Origin: an uncultured delta proteobacterium
GTDB lineage: Bacteria; Bdellovibrionota_C; UBA2361; CAIXSY01
Reading direction: 5' to 3'
NCBI GenBank assembly: GCA_903922175.1
Contig: CAIXSY010000338.1
Span: 1 to 38,819 of the forward strand
DNA: 38,819 nt
The first letter of the stretch is position 1; the number at the start of each line of letters is the position of its first letter. This document shows, piece by piece, positions 26,317 through 34,880 of the stretch. The notes below the pieces were generated by a model. The model ran no database searches. It saw only the letters and a list, made by a program, of their open reading frames with translations, and had not been told where the DNA came from. Both the position numbers and the translations under genes were made by a program.

Positions 26317-27552
26317 TTGCCAACTAATTCCGATTGCTGGCAATCTGAAGATAGGATTGGTTTTTTTGATTTTATAGCGAAGGTCGTTATGGTGAATTCC
26401 GCCTTACGGGTTGTTGAAGGATCTCCTTTTTACAGGGAGGAAGTAGAGCTTTGGTCAGAGGAGTCTCCCGAAGTTAGCCATTCGTTACATGGACTGATCT
26501 CCTACCCGGAGAGTTTCAACGCGGAGTTGCCCGGTTATTTTATCAGAAAATATACCAAGCGAGGGCAGGTCGTGCTCGATCCTTTCTCTGGATCCGGTGC
26601 CACGGCGCTAGAAGCAGCCATGCAGGGCAGAGTCGCCTTCGCCAGTGATATAAGCCCCTTGGCGCAACTTATAACGGCAGTTAAGCTATCGCCAGCAGAC
26701 ATCACCGAGGTTACCTTGCGTTTGCAGCGAATCAACTTTCGCCGTCCAATCAACCTCGATCTTTATCGCGCCAGGTTCGCCCCTTTCTACGACGTCGACA
26801 CCTTCCGCGAGATATGCAATTTGCGGGCTTTTTTAAGTGAGCAGAGCGACCGCGTGTCGTCTTTTATCTCAGCCGTAGCGATCTCACTCCTGCACGGGCA
26901 TAGCGCCGGGTATTTTTCGGTTTATTCTTTTCCTCAGATATCACTTACCTCGGAGGAGCAAGAGGTCGTCAACTTAAAACGTAGGCAGGTGGCCGACTAT
27001 CGCGCCATAGTGCCACGTATCCTTCGAAAAACCGCATCCGTTCTGCGCGATGGCTGGCCAAGCACCGTGCGTGCCCTGGACAAGTCGCATCGCACCTCGG
27101 TCTGTGATGCGCGAAATCTCGACTACGTGCCGACGGCATCAGTCGATCTGATGGTAACGGCCCCCATTGTCCCAGGCGCCAAGGATTTTACCTCTGAGCT
27201 TTGGCTGCGTTATTGGTTTGCACATGTTAGCGTACCTCAAATTCCCGACTATTCCAGCACGAGCGATCTTGCTGGCTGGCGCGAATTCATGAACGAAATG
27301 CTGCTCGAAGCTGCACGCGTGGTTCGTAGCGGTGGCCGTTGCGTGCTCGATCTGCACGAGCTACGCACGCGCACGGGGACGATCTTGCTTGAAGAGGAGG
27401 TTGTGGATCTCGTTGAGCAGCACCTAGCGCGTTACTGGGGTGTGGAGTGTGTGCTTATCAATACACCAAAGTTTGCTAAGCTAAAAAACTGCCTCAAGGA
27501 GCGTGACACTTTTAAAGTAACTAACCGGCTCCTCGTACTACGAAGGAAGTAG
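26317..27552 (+). CDS. DNA/RNA methyltransferase-like protein (MT-A70/TRM11/DNA methylase type fold) with altered catalytic motif
   Basis: DPFSGSGATALEAAMQGRVAFASDISPLA matches motif I region; SPPY position reads TAPIVPGAKDF; alternative ATG at 26389. Confidence 0.7.
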   Translation: MPTNSDCWQSEDRIGFFDFIAKVVMVNSALRVVEGSPFYREEVELWSEESPEVSHSLHGLISYPESFNAELPGYFIRKYTKRGQVVLDPFSGSGATALEAAMQGRVAFASDISPLAQLITAVKLSPADITEVTLRLQRINFRRPINLDLYRARFAPFYDVDTFREICNLRAFLSEQSDRVSSFISAVAISLLHGHSAGYFSVYSFPQISLTSEEQEVVNLKRRQVADYRAIVPRILRKTASVLRDGWPSTVRALDKSHRTSVCDARNLDYVPTASVDLMVTAPIVPGAKDFTSELWLRYWFAHVSVPQIPDYSSTSDLAGWREFMNEMLLEAARVVRSGGRCVLDLHELRTRTGTILLEEEVVDLVEQHLARYWGVECVLINTPKFAKLKNCLKERDTFKVTNRLLVLRRK

Positions 27553-27553
27553 C

Positions 27554-28978
27554 GTGGCACAGGTTGCCTGTCCTCGGATCTTGATCTCTGGCATTGGCCC
27601 TGGCGTAGGAAAGTCTCTTATTTCAATCGGCCTCGTCCATGAGCTGCGCAAACGCTCGATAAGCGTCTCCTGTTGCGTGGTTGGTCCCAACTTAGTGCAG
27701 GCCTCGATCCTCAAGCGTCTTACGGGGCGCTACGTGCGTTGCCTTGACGGCTGCATTCTCTCCTCTAGCCAGAACCTAAACTCGCTTTCCCAGGCGGCAA
27801 GTGGTGCCGACATTGTCGTCATCGAGGGCAATGCCGGGCTATTCGACGGCTACTCGGCGGGCACGCTGCGCGGCTCCGATGCGGAGATTGCCGGAATCTC
27901 CCGATCTCCGGTGATCCTCGTGGCTGATGTTTCGAACTTCGGAAATAGCCTCATCGCCCTGATCAAGGGGTACGCTGCTTTTGCTAAGAACTTTACGGTT
28001 GCGGGCAGTATCCTTAACCGCACTGCAACCAAGAACGGGATCGACGACGAAGGGCGCCCCGACCTCCACGATCGTGAGTTTTTCGAGGTGGCGATGCAGG
28101 CTTTCGGCATGCCCAAGCTCATCGGCGCATTGCCCGTGCTCCCCTTTGAATGTGACGTGCCTCGCTATTGCCTCTCCGAGCGGAAAAATCTCTCCGCGAT
28201 CAGCCGCCAGTTCTTCTACCGTGTCGGGGAGGTAGTCAATCAATGCATCGATGTCTCGGCCATACTTAGCCAAGCATCAACCCCGCGCCCAGTCGAGAGC
28301 GGCGAGAGCATGGAGCTCCCCAATCGCCGCCGCACGCGAATAGCGATCGCCGACGATTCCTGTTTTAATCTCTGTTTTCAGGATAACCTCGACCTCCTGC
28401 GCCACTTCGGTGCCGAGCTCGTTTCATTCTCGCCGCTTGCCGATGCCAAGCTGCCACCGAGGATCGGCGCGGTATACCTGACGGGCGCCTACCTCTCTGA
28501 GTATGCAGAGATCCTGGCACAGAACCAGAGTTTACGTAATTCCATCCAAGAGTTCGTTCAGCAGGGTGGCGTACTTTATGCGGAGAGTGGGGGAGCGGCA
28601 TTCCTCTGTGATCAGTACGAATTCCCCGAGGACGACCGCTCCTATCCCGGCGTAGGAGTCTTGCCCGGCATCGCCACCTTCAAACCCGGACGCTTCTCCT
28701 ATCAGGAGGTTGTCAGTGTCGACGACTCGATCTTCGGTGACTCGGGCGTGATCGCCAAAGGGGTCTCCACGGGGGAGTGGGAATACAGCGAGGGGCGCAA
28801 AATCGTTAGGGTTTTTCGCTGTTCCGTAGATGGCAGGAGAACACACCAAGAGGGCTACTCGCCCAGCGCACAGTCAGTGGCAACCTTCAGCTTTCTGCAC
28901 TTTGCTTCTAATCCGCAGCTGGCGCGCTCGATCGTCGAAGCGGCAGAGGTTGTTTCTGGCTCTTCCGAGTCTCCGTAA
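27554..28978 (+). CDS. Cobyrinic acid a,c-diamide synthase-like (CobB/CbiA family) protein
   Basis: P-loop SGIGPGVGKSLISIGL, VIEGNAGLFDG, GATase-like region FVQQGGVLYAESGGAAFL. Confidence 0.78.
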   Translation: MAQVACPRILISGIGPGVGKSLISIGLVHELRKRSISVSCCVVGPNLVQASILKRLTGRYVRCLDGCILSSSQNLNSLSQAASGADIVVIEGNAGLFDGYSAGTLRGSDAEIAGISRSPVILVADVSNFGNSLIALIKGYAAFAKNFTVAGSILNRTATKNGIDDEGRPDLHDREFFEVAMQAFGMPKLIGALPVLPFECDVPRYCLSERKNLSAISRQFFYRVGEVVNQCIDVSAILSQASTPRPVESGESMELPNRRRTRIAIADDSCFNLCFQDNLDLLRHFGAELVSFSPLADAKLPPRIGAVYLTGAYLSEYAEILAQNQSLRNSIQEFVQQGGVLYAESGGAAFLCDQYEFPEDDRSYPGVGVLPGIATFKPGRFSYQEVVSVDDSIFGDSGVIAKGVSTGEWEYSEGRKIVRVFRCSVDGRRTHQEGYSPSAQSVATFSFLHFASNPQLARSIVEAAEVVSGSSESP

Positions 28979-29121
28979 TCAGCTGAAATTTCTCACATAA
29001 CACACGAGCCGAGAAGTCGCGCTAACAATTCATGCGGATTCCTTGATGCTCTTTGCGCTGAAAACATCCTACGCTGTTGCTTTTTTTAAAAAAACTGGCG
29101 TAGGTTACCAATCGGCTGATA

Positions 29122-29506
29122 AGGCCCTATTAATTAATAAAGGTGCCAATTTGCATCTCATCTTCAGACCATCTTTGAATTTTTGTAACTGGTCAGCACC
29201 TTGCCATTGCATACAACATGTTTCACACGGAGATCCACCGAGGTCTCACGGAGTTCCACAGGAGGCTGCGTGGTGGGACCCAGCACTACCCCCTCCGTGT
29301 AACTCCGTGAGATCTCGGTGGATCTCCGTGTGAAACATGGCGATTATTGCGCATCTTCCAATGGCGCTGACTAGATACGAATTTTTTTGAGTGGGAAAAA
29401 TCCTCGATATAGTGATACTATGTCTGCGGTTTTTCCCGCTCAAAGAAAATTCAAATTTGACCTAAATCTGAGCGCAACTTGACACCTTTATTAATTAACA
29501 GGGCCT
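29122..29506. repeat. Long inverted-repeat element hosting the family C copy 2 insertion
   Basis: AGGCCCTATTAATTAATAAAGGTG (29122-29145) vs CACCTTTATTAATTAACAGGGCCT (29483-29506), 23/24 complementary; complementarity resumes at TTTGAATTTT..GAGTGGGAAAAA. Confidence 0.85.
29185..29378. mobile_element. Family C hairpin element, copy 2 (194 bp), TSD GAATTTTT
   Basis: GTAACTGGTCAGC ... GCTGACTAGATAC; perfect 8-bp TSD at 29177-29184 and 29379-29386; internal 39-bp stem with 1 mismatch. Confidence 0.92.
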
Positions 29507-29511
29507 AAGGC

Positions 29512-29628
29512 TTATAGCCGGCTCGATAGAATCATCCCAAGTGCACACAGTAATAACATCGCGAATAGCACAAGTCCGCTAAAGGACAGCGCAAAGGCGA
29601 CAAGATCTGCAGTCGGTGATTGTTGCAT
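29512..29628 (-). CDS. Candidate 38-aa single-TM small protein MQQSPTADLVAFALSFSGLVLFAMLLLCALGMILSSRL
   Basis: Complete ATG-stop ORF with one hydrophobic helix, divergent from hflX; weak RBS; below ORF-track cutoff. Confidence 0.35.
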   Translation of the reverse strand: MQQSPTADLVAFALSFSGLVLFAMLLLCALGMILSSRL

Positions 29629-29698
29629 AAACTTAAGCTTGCGATACTATACCATTCTGGTTTGCTAGGCGTAAGATATTCAATTGTTATAGGAGATC

Positions 29699-31396
29699 GT
29701 GGCGCAACATTTAACTGGTAACACCAAGGGCCTGGCCCCTTCAGAGATTCGCCGGATTGAGCGGTTGTTCGAACGTAAGGTCGATAAGGATGAGCTTGTG
29801 CCATTCGACCTAGCGCGCGAGCTATTCCAAACGGCAGCCAGCTTGCGCCGTCGCCTCGGTGTGATTATCTCCCGGGATGGCAAGGTAGTTGAGGTTGCTG
29901 TCGGCACCAAAGACATTCTTTATTTACCAGACCTAGGGCGATATCGCTTGGGCAAGGGGCGTCTGCGGCGGCTGAGACTCGTTTTTAGTGATTTAAGTAA
30001 TCGCGGCGACGTCGCCCAGATCCCGCCAGATATCTACACAGACCTAGAAAGGCTACGCCTCGATATGGTGGTAAGCGTTAAGGAGGTCCAGAATCGCGTT
30101 CAGGTGTCCTACGCCCACATCATAAAGCTTGAAGCCCAAGGTCTCGCCACTACCCACACCGAGCGAGTAAAAGACCTCTCGCTTTTCAGTCTCGACTTTT
30201 CGACCTTCATGGAGGAGCTCGAGGCTGGGTTGGATAGCAGCGGAACAGCCGAGCACATTCAGCAGGGCAAGGACCGCGCAGTTCTCGTTGGCGTTTATGG
30301 CGGTGGGCGAGACGCGGCAGCCTCGATGGCTGAGCTAGACGAACTCTGTCGCACCGCCGGCGTCCAGGTCGTTGATCGAGTGATTCAGCACCGCGCTCCC
30401 GACCCGAAAACGTTGCTCGGTAAGGGCAAGCTTGAGGAGGTCGTCCTGCGATGCCTGCGCCTTGGAGCTGATATTTTGATATTCGACGAGCAGCTTAAGC
30501 CTGGACAATGGCGTATCATTACCAACTCGACCGAACTCAAGGTGCTCGACCGCAGCATGGTCATCCTCGACATCTTTGCGCAGCGTGCCACAAGTAGTGA
30601 TGGCCGCCTGCAGGTAGAATTGGCACAGCTTAAGTATAACCTGCCGCGTCTCGTTGAGAAGGACACGGGGCTGTCTCGACTAAGCGGAGGGATCGGCGGA
30701 CGCGGCCCGGGAGAGACGAAGCTCGAGGTTGGCCGTCGCCACATCCGGGATCGCATCTCCGATCTCGAGCACCAGATCGGCAAACTTAGCCAACAGCGAT
30801 CGCTGCGCCGCAAACAGCGCGAGGAGAGCGAACTTCCCCAGGTCTCCATCCTCGGTTACACCAACGTCGGAAAGTCCACTCTGTTTAACGCACTAACGCA
30901 CAGCACGGTAATCGTCGAGAACAAGCTTTTTGCCACCCTCGACCCGGCCAGCCGACGTCTGGTGATTCCTCCACCGCAGGCAGATGGCGGCGTCGATAAT
31001 AAGGTCGTGGTGCTTTCAGATACGGTGGGATTTATTCGAGATCTCCCCGAGGAGCTGCTCAATGCATTTCGGGCAACGCTCGAAGAGCTGCGGCGCGCGG
31101 CGCTTCTCGTCCATGTTCTCGATGCCTCTGACCCTCAGATCGCGGAGAGGAAAAAAGCCGTTGATAAGGTAATTGAGGAGATGGGCATAAGCGCAACTCC
31201 ATGCCTGGTTGTTATTAATAAAATAGATCGGATTTCGGCCGAACAGGCATCTCTCCTGGCTCGTGAGTATGGGGCGATCGCTATCTCTGCAACCAATAAA
31301 AGCGGATTCGCGGATCTTAAGCGTAGTATCTTAGTTGAACTTAAACGTTCGGAGCATGAGCGTGCGACCAGTGCCGGAGGCGATGTCGATGTTTGA
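29699..31396 (+). CDS. hflX: GTPase HflX (long form)
   Basis: GGRDAAASMAELDELCRTAGVQVVD, GGIGGRGPGETKLE, GYTNVGKSTLFNAL, DTVGFIRDLPEELLNAF, NKIDR. Confidence 0.92.
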   Translation: MAQHLTGNTKGLAPSEIRRIERLFERKVDKDELVPFDLARELFQTAASLRRRLGVIISRDGKVVEVAVGTKDILYLPDLGRYRLGKGRLRRLRLVFSDLSNRGDVAQIPPDIYTDLERLRLDMVVSVKEVQNRVQVSYAHIIKLEAQGLATTHTERVKDLSLFSLDFSTFMEELEAGLDSSGTAEHIQQGKDRAVLVGVYGGGRDAAASMAELDELCRTAGVQVVDRVIQHRAPDPKTLLGKGKLEEVVLRCLRLGADILIFDEQLKPGQWRIITNSTELKVLDRSMVILDIFAQRATSSDGRLQVELAQLKYNLPRLVEKDTGLSRLSGGIGGRGPGETKLEVGRRHIRDRISDLEHQIGKLSQQRSLRRKQREESELPQVSILGYTNVGKSTLFNALTHSTVIVENKLFATLDPASRRLVIPPPQADGGVDNKVVVLSDTVGFIRDLPEELLNAFRATLEELRRAALLVHVLDASDPQIAERKKAVDKVIEEMGISATPCLVVINKIDRISAEQASLLAREYGAIAISATNKSGFADLKRSILVELKRSEHERATSAGGDVDV

Positions 31397-31835
31397 GTGT
31401 GAGGTCGTCGCCAAAGAGGAGATCGCCGACAACCTATATCAGCACATTCACCATGCCGACATTCTGCGCATGTTTGAGCAGGGCAGGTGCGCATTTCTTC
31501 AAACGATCGGTTTTTCCAATGAAAGCTTTATTGCTCGGGGTATCTTTCCTGTGGTGGCCTCGGTCAACATCCGCTACCTACGCGAGGTGCGACCAGGGAC
31601 GTATGTGGTGACCTGTGAAAAGGGGAGGTGCGTCGGAAAGTCGCTTTTCGTCCATCAGCGGTTATTTAACAAGCGTCGAAAGATTGTCGCTGATGCGGAG
31701 GTAGAGTGCGTCCTGATGGATGGCGCCTCACGCCGCGGGGTCACACCCGAGGCGGCATTTGAAAGGGCGTTTACGAGCAGCGCGCTCGGTCTACCCTTTT
31801 TTTGCACCATGTTACAGCTATTGATGACTCCATAA
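31389..31835 (+). CDS. 4HBT-type acyl-CoA thioesterase-like protein
   Basis: HHADILRMFEQGRCAFLQTIGFS hotdog-fold motif; start has GGAGG RBS and overlaps the hflX end. Confidence 0.75.
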   Translation: MFECEVVAKEEIADNLYQHIHHADILRMFEQGRCAFLQTIGFSNESFIARGIFPVVASVNIRYLREVRPGTYVVTCEKGRCVGKSLFVHQRLFNKRRKIVADAEVECVLMDGASRRGVTPEAAFERAFTSSALGLPFFCTMLQLLMTP

Positions 31836-31880
31836 AAAGGGTAGACCAAGCGCGCTGCTAGCCCACCTTCGGTGCGAGAA
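31776..31880. repeat. 26-bp inverted repeat hairpin plus dispersed tail CTAGCCCACCTTCGGTGCGAGAA
   Basis: AGCAGCGCGCTCGGTCTACCCTTTTT / AAAAAGGGTAGACCAAGCGCGCTGCT, 25/26. Confidence 0.92.
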
Positions 31881-32101
31881 TTTTAGACCAAACACTGGGC
31901 ACTGAGTGGGTAGGTAGAACCAAGTGTACTGCCCAATAACCCCGGGTAGCTTAATAATTCGCGGTCGTGCTCGTAACGTTCACGGGTCGTAACTGCTTGA
32001 TAGCACAGCAGAAGAATACAGTTACGCGAAGGGCAGGAAAAAGGACACGAAAACCACGAAATAAATTGCTGAGTATTCACCTGGAGTTAGCTCCAGGTAA
32101 A

Positions 32102-32275
32102 GTAATTGCTCATTAACCACGGGTGAAAGTGCCTAGATCCTAGTCCTGGTCATGGTTCTGGTCTTAAGTCATAGTCGTGTTCTTGGCCGCAATCATTGAC
32201 TAATTGACCAGGATTTAGGACCAGGACCATAACCAAGACTAAGACAAGATTTCCCCGGGGTTATTGAGCAGATAC
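32102..32275. mobile_element. Family B hairpin element, copy with 8-bp TSD CAGGT(A/G)AA
   Basis: GTAATTGCTCATTAACCACGGG ... CCCCGGGGTTATTGAGCAGATAC; flanks CAGGTAAA / CAGGTGAA. Confidence 0.88.
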
Positions 32276-32583
32276 CAGGTGAATACTCAGCAAATACTTT
32301 TGCGTCCTTCGCGTCCTGTTTCGTGGCTTTCGTGTAACTGAATTCCTTCCGCTAGTTCAATTAGGCCCCGTGAACGCTTACTCGATGTCGCGGTCGAAAA
32401 GTGTGCTGAATCGGCTACCAGCACCACGACCAGGAGCACGCGCACGGACTCACGGGTTGATGAGTAGTAACACTCTGCGCGCCCTTGTGCAGCTACCCCA
32501 GCTTGACAGAAGCCCCAACATCGTATACCTTCTTCGCTCTAACATGCCTAGCGCGCTATAGATTTTTCTTAGGTGGCAGTTTT

Positions 32584-32826
32584 ATGAAGAAAGAAATTCA
32601 TCCTCAGTATCATCAAGCAGCCGTCCACTGTGGTGGTTGCGGCTCTTCTTTTGTGGTCGGTTCGACGGCGACAGAGATCAGAACCAACGTCTGCTCAGTT
32701 TGCCATCCTTTTTATACGGGCACGCAGAAGTTGGTTGACGCCGAGGGGCGTGTCGATCGCTTCAAAAAGAGATACGCTAAGTTCTCGGCGCCTGCCGCCG
32801 CTGCCCCCGTTGCAGCCAAGGCCTAG
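32584..32826 (+). CDS. rpmE: 50S ribosomal protein L31
   Basis: [28 protein letters not shown]...[30 protein letters not shown]. Confidence 0.95.
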   Translation: MKKEIHPQYHQAAVHCGGCGSSFVVGSTATEIRTNVCSVCHPFYTGTQKLVDAEGRVDRFKKRYAKFSAPAAAAPVAAKA

Positions 32827-32834
32827 TTATAAAG

Positions 32835-33395
32835 ATGACGACATTGCGCAGTCTATTTGGCCTGCCACTTACTCTGGGAATATTAATTCTCGTATCCGGT
32901 TGTACGTCCGAGTCAGGATTTGCACCGGGGCAAAGTCCACCGAACTTTGTCGTGCGTGGAGTTAACGGTGAGGCCATTTCACTCGATCAATACAAAGGCA
33001 AGACCGTACTTCTTAATTTTTGGGCCTCGTGGTGCGAGCCATGCAGGGTAGAGTTGCCACAACTTCGAAAATTGGCAGCGTCGCTTGACCCAAAGAACTT
33101 CATCGTACTCACCATCGCGGTCGAGGATCAGAAAGAAGCGGCGCTGGAGCAGCTTGGCGCACACTCCGGGAACCTTATTCCCGCATTCGACTTAGATGGC
33201 AGTGTGCGCGCCCAGTTCAAGCTACAGGGCTTTCCAGAAAGCTTCCTCGTTGATCGAGAGGGGAAGCTGATCCTCTTCCCTGACCCCGAGAGCGGACGAG
33301 CAGATGTGCGCATCGTTGGTCCTAGGGAGTGGAGCTCTCCAAAGATGATGGCTCGTATTAGAGCAGCAACCGGGATGACGGCTTCGGTACACTAA
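32835..33395 (+). CDS. TlpA/ResA-like thioredoxin lipoprotein
   Basis: Lipobox LVSGC, FWASWCEPCRVELPQL active site. Confidence 0.9.
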   Translation: MTTLRSLFGLPLTLGILILVSGCTSESGFAPGQSPPNFVVRGVNGEAISLDQYKGKTVLLNFWASWCEPCRVELPQLRKLAASLDPKNFIVLTIAVEDQKEAALEQLGAHSGNLIPAFDLDGSVRAQFKLQGFPESFLVDREGKLILFPDPESGRADVRIVGPREWSSPKMMARIRAATGMTASVH

Positions 33396-33958
33396 CGCTT
33401 TTTGCGGCTCCCGCTAGCAGCTTTTTTGGCCTTGCCTTTTCCTTTTTTGGGCTTTTCCTCCTCCTCCTCCTCCTCCTCTTCTTCTTCCTCTACTTCGTCC
33501 TTCTCCTCATCATCATCTTCTTCTTCCTTCTCTTCGTCCTCATCTAGGTCGTCATCGAGATCGTCGATGTCGCCGATGTCGTCATCCTCGGCATCGTCAT
33601 CCTTCTCCTCTTCTTCAACAGGCTCGACCTCACTCTCAAACACATCCGGATCGACCTCCTCTAGCGCATCAGTGAAGGCCGAGATAACCAGCGCAAACGC
33701 ATGCGGTGAGTAGTCTTCAGTTTCAAGAACGGTCTCAAGTACGGTCTTAATTTCCGTCACTACGGCGGCTTCCACCTCGGGAGACATCTCCTCCTCCTCC
33801 TCCTCCTCGCTCTCCTCCTTACCCGCATCGTCCTCCGCCTCTTCATCGAGGACGTGAGCCAGACCAAGCTCCTTCTCAGCGGAGCGGCGAAGTTCGGAAT
33901 ATCCCTCTAAAAGAAGGGTTAATGCATCAGATATTTTCTCAGAAGCCTTGGTGCTCAT
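33392..33958 (-). CDS. Highly acidic low-complexity protein with basic C-terminal tail
   Basis: ORF dominated by E/D tracts ending in KKGKGKAKKAASGSRKKR; stop codon overlaps the tlpA-like stop. Confidence 0.65.
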   Translation of the reverse strand: MSTKASEKISDALTLLLEGYSELRRSAEKELGLAHVLDEEAEDDAGKEESEEEEEEEMSPEVEAAVVTEIKTVLETVLETEDYSPHAFALVISAFTDALEEVDPDVFESEVEPVEEEEKDDDAEDDDIGDIDDLDDDLDEDEEKEEEDDDEEKDEVEEEEEEEEEEEEKPKKGKGKAKKAASGSRKKR

Positions 33959-34167
33959 CGGTTAAAAACTCCTTTAAAAGAAATACAGGATTGGAAAAGC
34001 TAACGCGTCTTGTGCGAGTGCCTGCCCCAGCTTGAGCTAGCAACACAGACCAGCGAAAGGCTGACGAAAAGTTAAAGCGATTCACGGTTGAAAAGCAAGA
34101 GCGCATCTTGATTGAAATGCATAATTTCTTAGTTGCAACGCTAACGATGTGATGTTCTACTAGACCG

Positions 34168-34866
34168 ATGTATTCAAAGCTCGCACGTCCCCCAATGCCG
34201 CTGAACCTCACTTATTTCAAGTGTGCTTGGCTCGCTATTTTGTGCATTTTAACCTCGATTGTCTCATGTTCCACGATCCAACCTGGGACAGCGGGCAACA
34301 GTGCCACAGACCCACGACTGCAGGCCAAAGCTGCTAAGTCGAGTGAGTTTCTACACATTAATTCGCTGGCGATACTCACTCCGCACCTCGGCCGCGGGGT
34401 AGGGGGAGGGGCGATTCGCCAGAGCGATGTTCTGTCTTCGATAATTTCCGCGGCCACACTCGCGGAACTGCAAGTTGTCGATCCAACTAAGGTATCTACT
34501 GCAGCAGCCTTAGTGCCAACGGCCCAGAGCGTTAGCGACTCAGTCGCCATTGCTCGCAGGGTGGGGGCAGATGCGGTCCTGGTAACCGAGATACGCGTAT
34601 TTGAGGAGAGGCATGGATCCCGAGTTGGAGCTAACGTAGCGGCACAGGTAGGCTTTGGCATGTCCCTATACCGAACCAAGGACAGCCTACTACTGTGGGA
34701 CGGGAGCTATTTTTACAAAGAGAAGGCGGCATCCGAGAACCTCCTCGACATTCCTGAGCGCGGGAGCCTAGCATGGCATAGCGGCGCTGAGATCCTGCAA
34801 CGAGGGCTGGAGGCTGCCTTTAGTAGCATCGCCGAGAGCCGTCGCAGTGTGTTTCTTAGCCACTGA
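34168..34866 (+). CDS. Putative lipoprotein
   Basis: N-terminal hydrophobic segment ending in SIVSCSTI lipobox; alternative start 34195. Confidence 0.6.
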   Translation: MYSKLARPPMPLNLTYFKCAWLAILCILTSIVSCSTIQPGTAGNSATDPRLQAKAAKSSEFLHINSLAILTPHLGRGVGGGAIRQSDVLSSIISAATLAELQVVDPTKVSTAAALVPTAQSVSDSVAIARRVGADAVLVTEIRVFEERHGSRVGANVAAQVGFGMSLYRTKDSLLLWDGSYFYKEKAASENLLDIPERGSLAWHSGAEILQRGLEAAFSSIAESRRSVFLSH

Positions 34867-34880
34867 GGTGGCTGCGTTTA

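Noticed and set aside
29699-30240. Long N-terminal extension of HflX as a novel fusion
   Set aside because: Long HflX forms (~550 aa) are, to my knowledge, common in deltaproteobacteria-like lineages; not treated as novel.
33402-33713. Poly-serine 103-aa ORF on the + strand
   Set aside because: Reverse complement of the acidic E/D-coding tracts; artefact of low complexity.
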